Shown here piece after piece: positions 50,575-59,094 of a stretch of 64,000 nt of DNA. The translations under genes were made by a program, and so were the position numbers. The number at the start of each line of letters is the position of its first letter. The stretch's first letter is position 1. The DNA is taken from NCBI GenBank assembly GCA_024710005.1, contig JANJVQ010000006.1:109579-173578 (forward strand), given 5' to 3'. The stretch comes from Paludibacter sp. (GTDB taxonomy: Bacteria > Bacteroidota > Bacteroidia > Bacteroidales > Paludibacteraceae). The notes beneath the pieces are model-generated. The model ran no database searches. It was not told the origin of the DNA and saw only the letters and a list, made by a program, of their open reading frames with translations.

Positions 50575-52284
50575 ATGCCTATTGAAAATATAAAAATACT
50601 TGCTGTTGACGATAACAGGGACAACCTGATCATCATCAGAGCGTTGATAAATGAAGCTTTCCCCGAAGCACAAACCCTAATGGCCACAGATGGATTCAGG
50701 GGACTGGATATGGCTTTTGAGAAAGAGCCGGACATCATCCTGCTCGACATTATCATGCCCGGCATGGATGGATATGAAGTTTGCAAAAAACTGAAAGCAC
50801 ACCCGGTAACGGCCGACATACCGGTGGTGTTTATCACCGCTATAAAAGATGACAAACAAAGCCGCATCAAAGCGCTGGAAGCCGGCGGTGAAGGGTTCCT
50901 TTCGAAACCGGTCGATATCAGCGAATTAACAGCACAAATCAGGGCTATGCTCAAAATCAGGGAAGCTACTATCCTGAAAAGAGGAGAAAAGGAGCGACTT
51001 GAAAATTTAATTGATGAACGTACCCGGGAGTTGCAGAAAACACACGCGGAAACACTCAACCTGCTGAAATACTTTCAGGCCGAAAATGAGAAACGGAAAA
51101 AAAGCGAGGCTGCACTCAAAGAAAGCGAGGAAAAGACAAGACTTTTCAAACGTGCTGTCGATTCAAGTTCTGTCGGCATCATCATCACCGATATTGATGG
51201 TAAAATAATTTATACCAATCCGTTTTACCTCAAAATATCCGGCTACACGGAGGATGAGGTAATCGGACAGCTTTCTACCTTTCTGGATGCAGACTTTCAA
51301 CCGGAAACCTTCAACCGGAAACGCTGGAAAACCATTTTATCGGGCAAAGACTGGATTGGAGAAATAAAAAACATCAAAAAGAATGGTGAATTGTACTGGG
51401 TAAACGCGGTGATTTCTCCCATTGTCAGCACTTCCGGCGAAATAACCAACTTTATTGTAGTATCGGAAGACATCACGCAAAAGAAGCAACTACTTGAAGA
51501 CCTGATTACCGCCAAAGAAAAAGCGGAGGAAAGCGACAAATTGAAAACTGCTTTCTTAGCGAACATGAGCCATGAAATACGTACCCCGATGAACGGCATT
51601 CTGGGTTTTGCCGAGTTATTGAAGGAACAGGATTTGTCGAGCGAAATTCAGCAAAAATACATCCACATCATTGAAAAAAGCGGAGCGCGCATGCTCAACA
51701 TCATCAACAACATCGTGGACATCTCCAAAATTGAAGCCGGTTTAATGGAGGTAACTCTTATTGATTCGGATGTGAATGAACAACTCGATTACATCTACAA
51801 TTTTTTCAAACCCGAAGTCGAAGCCAAAGGCATGCAGTTATTTTACCGGAAATACTATACCGACCATAAAGCCATGATCAAAACCGATCAGGAGAAACTG
51901 TACGCGATATTTACCAATTTAGTCAAGAATGCTATCAAATACTCTTATCGCGGACACATAGAGTTCGGTTATTACCCGGAGCAGGATGAGCAGGCCGGCT
52001 CGTTGATATTTTATGTAAAAGATACCGGCATCGGTATTCATAAGGATAAAACCGGCATCATCTTCGACCGCTTCAGGCAAGTGAGTGAAGGCAAAAACAG
52101 ACATTATGAGGGTGCCGGACTGGGCTTATCGATTACAAAATCTTATGTGGAAATGCTCGGCGGAAAAATATGGGTGGAAAGTGAGGAAGGTGCAGGATCG
52201 TGTTTCTGTTTTTCCCTGCCTTATAATCACGCGAACCCGCATCCACAGGCAGATAAGACGCAGTTATCCGGTAAAAACAACTAA
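50575..52284 (+). CDS. REC-PAS-histidine kinase (soluble)
   Basis: A 569-residue cytoplasmic protein. An N-terminal receiver (Asp58 in IILLDIIMPGMDGYE) is followed by a coiled coil (about 130-190), a PAS domain (about 195-310; SSVGIIITDIDGKIIYTNPF), and a HisKA/HATPase kinase with acceptor His333 (NMSHEIRTPMNGILGF). G boxes are VKDTGIGIHKD and GAGLGLSITKSYVEMLGG. It could take phosphate from the hybrid kinase upstream on the receiver and then regulate its own kinase. It starts 11 bases after that gene. Confidence 0.92.
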   Translation: MPIENIKILAVDDNRDNLIIIRALINEAFPEAQTLMATDGFRGLDMAFEKEPDIILLDIIMPGMDGYEVCKKLKAHPVTADIPVVFITAIKDDKQSRIKALEAGGEGFLSKPVDISELTAQIRAMLKIREATILKRGEKERLENLIDERTRELQKTHAETLNLLKYFQAENEKRKKSEAALKESEEKTRLFKRAVDSSSVGIIITDIDGKIIYTNPFYLKISGYTEDEVIGQLSTFLDADFQPETFNRKRWKTILSGKDWIGEIKNIKKNGELYWVNAVISPIVSTSGEITNFIVVSEDITQKKQLLEDLITAKEKAEESDKLKTAFLANMSHEIRTPMNGILGFAELLKEQDLSSEIQQKYIHIIEKSGARMLNIINNIVDISKIEAGLMEVTLIDSDVNEQLDYIYNFFKPEVEAKGMQLFYRKYYTDHKAMIKTDQEKLYAIFTNLVKNAIKYSYRGHIEFGYYPEQDEQAGSLIFYVKDTGIGIHKDKTGIIFDRFRQVSEGKNRHYEGAGLGLSITKSYVEMLGGKIWVESEEGAGSCFCFSLPYNHANPHPQADKTQLSGKNN

Positions 52285-52312
52285 ATTTACAGTTTAATAA
52301 ATCAGGCAAGCG

Positions 52313-53905
52313 ATGAATAATACAATCTATCAGGACTCAACAGCGAATGTGCTAATCGTGGATGACATAGAAGAAAATCTGATTTACATGGAAAGTGTAA
52401 TCAAGAACTTCAATATCAACATCATCAGCGCCATGTCTGGTTACGAGGCGTTGGAGAAAACCCGCGGCATCACATTAGCCATGGCAATCATCGATGTCTG
52501 GATGCCCGGCATGAACGGGTATGAACTGGCTGTAAACCTGAACAAAGAGCGAACGGACAATAAAGTCCCTATTATTTTCATTACGGCCAATATCTTCAGT
52601 GAAATAGAAGAGTTGAAAGGATATGATGCCGGAGCAGTGGATTACATTTACAAACCTTTCTCCAGCCAGATTCTGAAAAGCAAGGTAAGCATTTTCCTGG
52701 ATTTATATAATCAGAAACAGACTATTATAAGGGATACGATTTTACTAAAAAACACCACGGAACAGCTAAGGCAGGCAAATACCGAGTTACACAAAAGTGA
52801 ACAAAAATTCAGAACAATGGTGAACTCCCTGCCAGACGGTGTGTTGCTCATTGACCTGAAAGGCAGAATTATGGAAGTTTCGGAAATAGGCACTGAGCTG
52901 TTGGGCGCTAACAGCAAGGAAGAGTTGACTGGTAAAAATATTCTCCGGTTTGTATCACAGCAAACCTTTAGTCGTATCAAAGAAATCGCCCAAAATACCA
53001 TCAACGATGGATTAACACAGGAAAATGAGGTTAGCATTGTAAAGTTGAACGGCAGCGCTTTCCTGGGAGAAATCAGCACGACCCTGATTCAGAACATCGA
53101 CGGTTCTCCCCTCTCCTTCATCATCGTAGTACGCGATATCTCGCAGCGAAAAAGGATACAGGCTATTCAAATTCACGCCGACCGCATGGCCAACCTGGGA
53201 CAAATGGCTGCCGGCATGGCGCATGAAATCAATCAACCCCTGAACATCATCTCTATGGTGATGGATAAAATACTGTATGAAGCCGACAAAAGCATCTCAC
53301 TCGATGTTGCATTCCTGAAAAATAAATCGAACAAGATTTTCGAAAACCTGACCCGGATCCGGAATATCATCGACCACATCAGGGTGTTTTCGCGCAATCA
53401 GTTCGAATATATCCCGATTGCTTTCAGCATCAACAAAAGTATTCAAAGCGCCATTTCCATGTTTTCGGAACAGTTCCGTCACCTGGGTATCAACGTACAC
53501 GTGAATCTGAAAGAAGACATACCGGACATTACCGGCAACACCCATCAGTTCGAACAGGTCATCATCAACCTGCTCACCAACGCGAAAGATGCCGTCATGG
53601 ATAGAAAAGGTTTATCGGATTACACCTATATACCTGAAATCAACATCAGTTCATTTGCAAATAATAAATCGCTGGTTGTGCAGGTTACCGATAATGGAAC
53701 CGGGATTGACGAGGAACACATCAATAAAATCATGTTACCTTTTTATTCTACTAAAGAAGAAGGAAAAGGCACGGGACTCGGACTTTCCATATCTTACGAG
53801 ATAATCAGGGATATGGGAGGAAAAATAGAAGTTGAAAGTACTAAAATGACTAAAACCGATATCAGGCTTACCTTTAACATTAATGAAACTCAAAATGGAA
53901 AATAA
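52313..53905 (+). CDS. REC-PAS-histidine kinase (soluble, NtrB-like)
   Basis: A 530-residue cytoplasmic protein with the same layout as the previous gene: receiver (Asp61 in AIIDVWMPGMNGYE), PAS at about 160-270 (LPDGVLLIDLKGRIMEVSE), and a kinase with acceptor His304 in GQMAAGMAHEINQPLNII, a form common in kinases that partner NtrC-type regulators. The G2 box is GKGTGLGLSISYEIIRDMGG. Its 3-prime end overlaps the sigma-54 activator gene by 23 bases, which argues that the two are a cognate pair. Confidence 0.92.
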   Translation: MNNTIYQDSTANVLIVDDIEENLIYMESVIKNFNINIISAMSGYEALEKTRGITLAMAIIDVWMPGMNGYELAVNLNKERTDNKVPIIFITANIFSEIEELKGYDAGAVDYIYKPFSSQILKSKVSIFLDLYNQKQTIIRDTILLKNTTEQLRQANTELHKSEQKFRTMVNSLPDGVLLIDLKGRIMEVSEIGTELLGANSKEELTGKNILRFVSQQTFSRIKEIAQNTINDGLTQENEVSIVKLNGSAFLGEISTTLIQNIDGSPLSFIIVVRDISQRKRIQAIQIHADRMANLGQMAAGMAHEINQPLNIISMVMDKILYEADKSISLDVAFLKNKSNKIFENLTRIRNIIDHIRVFSRNQFEYIPIAFSINKSIQSAISMFSEQFRHLGINVHVNLKEDIPDITGNTHQFEQVIINLLTNAKDAVMDRKGLSDYTYIPEINISSFANNKSLVVQVTDNGTGIDEEHINKIMLPFYSTKEEGKGTGLGLSISYEIIRDMGGKIEVESTKMTKTDIRLTFNINETQNGK

Positions 53906-55286
53906 AGATAAAATAAAAATCCTGATTCTGGATGACGAGAAACAATTCACAGAAGAGTTGAGCAGTTTTTTCGAAGATGACTACGAAGTATATGAAGCCA
54001 ATAACGTAGGTGATGGAAGAAGAATTCTGCATGAGAAAGATATCGATTTACTGATTCTGGATGTCAGGTTGCCCGGTATCAGCGGGCTCGACATCCTCAA
54101 AGAAGTGAAAGAGCAAAAACCTGCCATAGAAGTCATTGTAATTTCGGCTCATGGTGATATGGACACCGTTATAAAAGCCATGCGGTTGGGTGCATTCGAT
54201 TATTTGCGCAAACCTTTCAGGTTTATCGACATTCAGATTGCCATCGAGAGAACGCAGAAATACCTGCAAATGCAACGCAAGTTGAAACAGATGGAGGAAA
54301 AAAACTCGCTCATCTCTAAAACGCTCGAAGAAAAAATCGAGCGTCAGTTTATCGGTGTCAGTCCGCAAATACTCAAGGTGTTTCAACAAGCCAAAACAGC
54401 CGCGCAGTATCCCGATGCCAATGTGCTGATAACCGGCGAGAGCGGAACGGGAAAGGAAAACATTGCCCGCATCATCCATTATTCCAGTCAGCGGAAAGAC
54501 AACATGTTTTGTGCCGTGAACAGTAGCGCCATTACCGAAACCCTGCTCGAAAGCGAATTCTTCGGTCATAAGAAAGGATCCTTTACCGGCGCCATCACCG
54601 ACAAAATGGGATTTTTTGAAGTCTGCAACAACGGCACCCTTTTCCTCGACGAAATAGCCGATATGCCTTTCAACCTGCAGGCAAAAATACTGCGCGCCAC
54701 GGAAGAAAAAGTGATTACACGCGTAGGCGACACCGTTCCCATCAAAACCGATTTTCGCATCGTATCGGCAACAAACCACGACATAGAAAAACAGGTTGAA
54801 GAAAAGAAATTCAGACTCGACCTGTTGCACAGGCTCAACACGCTGCATATTCACATCCCGCCGCTGCGGGAAAGAACAGCCGACATCAAGCCCTTGCTCG
54901 AATATTATGTGGGTTTATATGCCACCAGGTTCAATAAGCCGGGCATCAGCATTTCGGATGAAGTATATGATACCCTGCAGACCTACGATTTTCCGGGTAA
55001 TGTGCGGGAATTAAAAAACATGGCCGAAAGAGCTGTTATCCTTTGCCAGGGTAATACCTTAAACATCGGCGATTTCCCAGTAAAACATACAAAGAAGAAA
55101 GAACATGCGACTTCAGCAGATAAAATTAATTTAAAATCCAATGAAATCAAAATGATTTTGGAGGCCTTGCATTCGTGCAACTATAATCAAACTGCTGCTT
55201 CCGACTTGCTCGGCATTTCGAGAGACGCGCTGATCAGAAAAATGAAGAAGTATAATATTTCGGCATTTAAAGGCAAAGAAAACTAA
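53883..55286 (+). CDS. NtrC-type sigma-54-dependent response regulator
   Basis: A 467-residue activator. The receiver has acceptor Asp60 (LLILDVRLPGISG). The AAA+ domain has Walker A GESGTGKENIARI (about 189-201), the sigma-54 contact loop GSFTGA (a variant of GAFTGA), Walker B GTLFLDEIADMP, and an arginine-finger region RLDLLHRLNTLHIHIPPLRERT. A Fis-type helix-turn-helix ends the protein (YNQTAASDLLGISRDALIRKMKKY). It overlaps the kinase gene upstream by 23 bases; an alternative ATG at 53895 is possible. A sigma-54-like promoter lies 178 bases past its stop, so the next operon is the first candidate target. Confidence 0.94.
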   Translation: MKLKMENKDKIKILILDDEKQFTEELSSFFEDDYEVYEANNVGDGRRILHEKDIDLLILDVRLPGISGLDILKEVKEQKPAIEVIVISAHGDMDTVIKAMRLGAFDYLRKPFRFIDIQIAIERTQKYLQMQRKLKQMEEKNSLISKTLEEKIERQFIGVSPQILKVFQQAKTAAQYPDANVLITGESGTGKENIARIIHYSSQRKDNMFCAVNSSAITETLLESEFFGHKKGSFTGAITDKMGFFEVCNNGTLFLDEIADMPFNLQAKILRATEEKVITRVGDTVPIKTDFRIVSATNHDIEKQVEEKKFRLDLLHRLNTLHIHIPPLRERTADIKPLLEYYVGLYATRFNKPGISISDEVYDTLQTYDFPGNVRELKNMAERAVILCQGNTLNIGDFPVKHTKKKEHATSADKINLKSNEIKMILEALHSCNYNQTAASDLLGISRDALIRKMKKYNISAFKGKEN

Positions 55287-55291
55287 AAAAA

Positions 55292-55324
55292 TTGTGCGCG
55301 TTTCCGCACAACTGTGCGATTTTT
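55292..55324 (+). terminator. Overlapping hairpins followed by a U-run after the NtrC-type gene
   Basis: TTGTGCG (55292-55298) can pair with CGCACAA (55305-55311). Alternatively CGCAC (55305-55309) can pair with GTGCG (55314-55318), directly before ATTTTTT. The second resembles an intrinsic terminator. The two structures exclude one another. Confidence 0.6.
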
Positions 55325-55364
55325 TAATACACTTTTAAATTACCAGACTTATTTTCGACCTCAA

Positions 55365-55398
55365 AGAAAGGGTGTTCCCAACCGGGAATACCCTTTCT
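55365..55398 (+). terminator. Second hairpin, 15-bp stem, before the receptor operon
   Basis: Arms at 55365-55379 and 55384-55398 pair with one G-U, around a 4-base AACC loop, and ATTTTAC follows. With the preceding hairpin it should insulate the regulator operon from the receptor operon. Confidence 0.7.
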
Positions 55399-55463
55399 AT
55401 TTTACTGTACAACAACAACTTAAATACATCAACATCATTTCCTGGCACGGCATCCGGAATTTT

Positions 55464-55480
55464 CGGCACGCCGTATGCAA
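55464..55480 (+). promoter_or_regulatory. Candidate sigma-54 promoter (GG-N10-GC)
   Basis: CGGCACG-CCGT-ATGCAA matches the sigma-54 consensus TGGCACG-N4-TTGCA at most positions, with GG at 55465-55466, GC at 55477-55478 and exactly 10 bases between. Transcription would start near 55490, 58 bases before the small gene at 55548. A half-similar TGGCACGG at 55443 lacks the -12 GC. It lies downstream of an NtrC-type gene, which supports it. Confidence 0.65.
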
Positions 55481-55547
55481 ATGTACGGAGCATATGTGAA
55501 GATGACAATACACGAGTGCATATTGATAAACATTAAAAGTAAGCGTC

Positions 55548-55769
55548 ATGAATCTTAAATCAAGAGTATTAGAGTTCATCAATCAGAACGAGCAGGGAGT
55601 TAAGATTTCCGACATGGAAGCGCCCCTGGGTGAAAAAAGGATGAAATTGGGCTTTGTAACGAAAAGTTTACTGGATGAAGGTAAGATTCAAAAAATTAAA
55701 GATTGCTATTATCCGGTGTACGATTCAAAACATAATAATTTAAAATTATTCCGGAATTTTATTTTTTGA
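55548..55769 (+). CDS. Small winged-helix-like protein
   Basis: A 73-residue protein. The pattern KSRVLEFINQNEQGVKISDMEAPLGEKRMKLGFVTKSLLDEGKIQKIKDCYYPV reads as a helix, a helix-turn-helix pair and a beta-wing, like small Bacteroidota winged-helix proteins. I cannot assign a named family. It is 25 bases upstream of the TonB receptor gene and downstream of the sigma-54-like promoter, so it is probably made together with the receptor and may regulate it. No nuclease or toxin motif is seen. Confidence 0.68.
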   Translation: MNLKSRVLEFINQNEQGVKISDMEAPLGEKRMKLGFVTKSLLDEGKIQKIKDCYYPVYDSKHNNLKLFRNFIF

Positions 55770-55794
55770 CAGACAAAGGTTATTAATCTCATTT

Positions 55795-58116
55795 ATGAAG
55801 TTTTTTATAGACATATTATTTTTACTGATTTTTGTTTCGGTTCTCGGAGCGCAAAACAAATACGCGATCAGCGGCACAATCACCGATAAAGTAAACGGTG
55901 AAACATTGGCCGGTGCAGCTGTTACTGTGAATGAGTTACCCGGAACAGGAATATCCTCCAACACCTACGGCTATTATGCACTTAGCCTTCCTGAGGGAAA
56001 GTACACAATAAGAGTCAACTACCTGGGTTATGAAACTGTAGAACTGGAAATCAACCTCAATCAAAACATCCGCCGTGACATCAGGATGGAAGTATTGGCC
56101 ACCGACTTAAGAGAAGTTGATGTTTATCCATTCAAACGTAACGACAATATATTATTGAATAACATCGGTTCTGAAAAATTACTGGTGAGCGAAATAAAAA
56201 ACATTCCGGTATTTTTCGGAGAACAGGACATCATGAAAACCATTTCGCTTACGCCGGGAGCCACTTCGGTAAGAGACGGTAACAATGGTATTTATGTAAG
56301 AGGTGGTGGTAATGATCAAAATCTCATCCTGCTGGATGAAGCAATCGTTTATCACCCCAACCATCTGCTCGGTTTCTTCTCTACATTCAACAGCGATGCT
56401 ATCAAGGAAATGACACTTTATAAGGGTACCGCTCCTGCATCTTACGGCGGCAGAATTTCTTCGGTAATGGATATCCGGATGAAAGACGGTAATAATCAGT
56501 CGCTGGAAGTAAACGGCGGAATTGGTTTGATATCTTCCCGTTTGGCTGTTGAAGGCCCAATCGTAAAAGATCGCGGTTCATTTATCGTTGCCGGCCGGAG
56601 AACTTATGTTGATATGCTGCTGAAACTCACCAATGATCCCAGTCTGAGCAACAACACGCTAAACTTTTATGATCTGAATGCCAAAATGAACTTCAAAATC
56701 AACCCGAAGAATCAGGTTTTCATTTCTGCCTATTCCGGTCGTGATGCTTTCGCAGTTCCGGGGCGTTTCGGACTGGCATGGGGAAACCGTACAGCTTCTT
56801 TCAGATGGAACCACATCTGGCAGGATAAGTTATTCAGCAACACATCAATTATTTACAGTGATTTTGATTACGAAGTGGACCTCGCCTTTGAACCGTCGGC
56901 ATTCAGTGTATTATCCGGTATTAAGAATGTCAATTTCAGACATGAATTCAATTATTTCATAAGTGAAAACAGCCGTTTCATGCTGGGTTACGACATGTTG
57001 TCTCACAACATTACTCCGGGACAGTTAATTGCCGATGAAAATGCCATTGTACATCCGATGAAAATACAGGAAAGAAACGGAAGAGAACAGACAATATATG
57101 TCAGCAATGAATTCAGACCTGCACCAAACTGGATTTTCAATGCAGGGATAAGACTCAACACATTCAGACTATATGGTCCCGGTGATTTTTACAAGTATGA
57201 AAACGGAATGCTTTCTGAGACCATCACATATACAAAAAAAGAAATTGTAAAGTCATATTTTTCGCCGGAAAGAAGGTTGAATATTACGCACATCATCAAT
57301 CCTGTGCAGTCGGTTAAAATGTCTTATTCTACCCATACACAACACATTCATAAAATCACCGCGACTGAGAATCTTTCATTACCGGTAGATATCTGGATGA
57401 TGTCGGGCAACAATGTAAAACCTCAAACGAGCGACCTGTTCTCGTTCGGTTATTTCCGTAACAAGCAAAATGACATGTATCAGTTTGCTGCCGAAGCTTA
57501 TTACAAATTGATGCATGATCAGATAGATGTGAAAAACGGAGCTGATGTAATGGCCAATCAACACATTGAAGGAGAATTGCTGTTCGGTAAAGGCAGGTCA
57601 TACGGGCTCGAACTGATGCTAAAAAAGAAATACGGTAAGCTAAACGGTTGGATTGGATACACTTTGTCCAGAACCGAACTGAGCATTCCCGGAATAAACA
57701 ACGGCAACTGGTACCCTGCACGTCAGGATATAACCAACGATCTTTCAATAGTGGGTATGTATGAGTTATCAAAAAACCTCACCATGTCGGCAACCTGGGT
57801 ATATCAAACAGGTAACGCAGTCACCTTTCCAAGCGGGAAATATGAAATAAATGGTGAAACAAAATATTATTTCAATGAAAGAAACGGATACAGAATGCCG
57901 GATTATCACAGACTTGATCTGGGACTAACCTGGAACCTTAAAAGCAAGGGAAAATACCGCGGCAATCTGAATTTCTCAGTTTATAACGCATACGCAAGAA
58001 AAAATGCATTCTCGATTGATTTCGAACAGGATGCAACCAATCCGGATAAAACGATTGCTGTTATGACTTATTTATTTTCAGCAATTCCATCAATAACGTA
58101 TAATTTTAAATTTTAA
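55795..58116 (+). CDS. TonB-dependent receptor with carboxypeptidase-regulatory-like domain
   Basis: A 773-residue outer-membrane protein. A signal peptide (FIDILFLLIFVSVLGAQ) is followed by a CarboxypepD_reg-like domain at about 24-105 (ISGTITDKVNGETLAGAAVTV, YYALSLPEGKYTIRVNYLGYE). The plug domain (about 125-235) has TPGATSVRDGNNGIYVRGG and LYKGTAPASYGGRISSVMDIRMKDG. The remainder is a 22-stranded barrel ending in Phe. It is paired with the DUF4249 gene 13 bases downstream, as at the left end of the window. Probably imports an unknown substrate or takes up peptide- or glycan-derived ligands; DUF4249 systems have no firm substrate. Confidence 0.93.
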   Translation: MKFFIDILFLLIFVSVLGAQNKYAISGTITDKVNGETLAGAAVTVNELPGTGISSNTYGYYALSLPEGKYTIRVNYLGYETVELEINLNQNIRRDIRMEVLATDLREVDVYPFKRNDNILLNNIGSEKLLVSEIKNIPVFFGEQDIMKTISLTPGATSVRDGNNGIYVRGGGNDQNLILLDEAIVYHPNHLLGFFSTFNSDAIKEMTLYKGTAPASYGGRISSVMDIRMKDGNNQSLEVNGGIGLISSRLAVEGPIVKDRGSFIVAGRRTYVDMLLKLTNDPSLSNNTLNFYDLNAKMNFKINPKNQVFISAYSGRDAFAVPGRFGLAWGNRTASFRWNHIWQDKLFSNTSIIYSDFDYEVDLAFEPSAFSVLSGIKNVNFRHEFNYFISENSRFMLGYDMLSHNITPGQLIADENAIVHPMKIQERNGREQTIYVSNEFRPAPNWIFNAGIRLNTFRLYGPGDFYKYENGMLSETITYTKKEIVKSYFSPERRLNITHIINPVQSVKMSYSTHTQHIHKITATENLSLPVDIWMMSGNNVKPQTSDLFSFGYFRNKQNDMYQFAAEAYYKLMHDQIDVKNGADVMANQHIEGELLFGKGRSYGLELMLKKKYGKLNGWIGYTLSRTELSIPGINNGNWYPARQDITNDLSIVGMYELSKNLTMSATWVYQTGNAVTFPSGKYEINGETKYYFNERNGYRMPDYHRLDLGLTWNLKSKGKYRGNLNFSVYNAYARKNAFSIDFEQDATNPDKTIAVMTYLFSAIPSITYNFKF

Positions 58117-58129
58117 AAAATATAAGGTT

Positions 58130-58951
58130 ATGAAAACATCAACAAAATCAAACAGTGTAAATGGATTATTCATTCCATTCATGATGTTAGCAGCCATTTT
58201 AACATCCTGTACAGAAACAATCGAATTTGAATTCGATACAGCAGCGTCGCAACTTGTAGTTGAGGCCTTTGTTCCGGAATCACAATATGCAGAAGTGATT
58301 CTGTCGAAAACAGTAAACATCAACGACAACAATAAAAACCTGGTAAGTAATGCATTGGTTGTATTACAAGACGGATTCGGAACTTCGGAAACACTGCAGG
58401 AAGTATCGCCCGGTCGCTATCGTTCGAACAAAATTAAAGGTGTTCCGGGTTCAAGTTACTCACTCTCGGTACAAACCGAAGGTAACGTGAGTTTTGTCAA
58501 GTCGGAAGACAGGATGCCAAAACCGGTATTCATCAACAGATTAAGAGTGAGAGAATCCATCATCCCGGAAGTGGAAGGAGTAAAGATGCCGGATTGGGAA
58601 GTGATAGTAGAATACACCGATCCGGAGGATGAAGTCAATTATTACCGTTTTGTTGAGTATGTAAACGGAAAAGTAACTATATCCTATGTTGAAAATGATA
58701 AATTCAACAATGGGAAAGACAACAAAAGCTTCTTAACCTGCGTAGACAGGAAACTGTCGAAAGGTGACACCCTGACAGTAGAAATGCAGTCGATTTCCAA
58801 AGCGGTTTATGATTACTTTTATGCATTCAGTACAATGAACGACCTTGTGCAGGGAACCAATACGACCAACCCCATAAGCAATATTTCAGGAGCAAATCTC
58901 GGTTATTTCAGCGCCCATACGGTGCATCGCAGAAGCGTTGTAGTTGAATAA
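58130..58951 (+). CDS. DUF4249 family lipoprotein
   Basis: A 273-residue lipoprotein. The signal is longer than usual (NSVNGLFIPFMMLAAILTSC, Cys at about 27), and the mature protein starts TETIEFEFDTAASQLVVEAF, the family hallmark. A beta-rich region with VPGSSYSLSVQTEGNVSF and WEVIVEYTDPEDEVNYYRF follows. It is shorter than the copy at 317-1318 by 60 residues. It follows the TonB receptor by 13 bases in the operon with the candidate sigma-54 promoter. Confidence 0.88.
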   Translation: MKTSTKSNSVNGLFIPFMMLAAILTSCTETIEFEFDTAASQLVVEAFVPESQYAEVILSKTVNINDNNKNLVSNALVVLQDGFGTSETLQEVSPGRYRSNKIKGVPGSSYSLSVQTEGNVSFVKSEDRMPKPVFINRLRVRESIIPEVEGVKMPDWEVIVEYTDPEDEVNYYRFVEYVNGKVTISYVENDKFNNGKDNKSFLTCVDRKLSKGDTLTVEMQSISKAVYDYFYAFSTMNDLVQGTNTTNPISNISGANLGYFSAHTVHRRSVVVE

Positions 58952-58983
58952 GGCGAAGAAAGTGTTGTTTAATTCTGCTCTCC

Positions 58984-59024
58984 CCCCTGTTTACCTTAAC
59001 CTGTAAACAGGGGTTTTCTTTTTT
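58984..59024 (+). terminator. Intrinsic terminator of the receptor operon
   Basis: CCCCTGTTTAC (58984-58994) pairs perfectly with GTAAACAGGGG (59003-59013), followed by TTTTCTTTTTTTT. It lies 33 bases after the DUF4249 stop codon. Confidence 0.93.
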
Positions 59025-59038
59025 TTACTTACTGGCAA

Positions 59039-59070
59039 TTTGCCCTATTCTAAAAATAAAGCTAACTTTG
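59039..59070 (+). promoter_or_regulatory. Full Bacteroidota promoter for the MscS-like gene
   Basis: A -33 TTTG at 59039-59042 and a -7 TAACTTTG at 59063-59070 are separated by 20 bases, the canonical layout. The ATG is at 59095. Confidence 0.75.
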
Positions 59071-59094
59071 CATTAAACAAAAAAAATATCATCA

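Noticed and set aside
54048..54854. 268-codon minus-strand frame opposite the NtrC-type gene
   Set aside because: The plus strand carries intact receiver and AAA+ motifs; the reverse frame has low-complexity Phe-rich sequence.
55441..55460. Second sigma-54 promoter at TGGCACGG
   Set aside because: The -24 box is good, but ten bases later the sequence is GG instead of GC.
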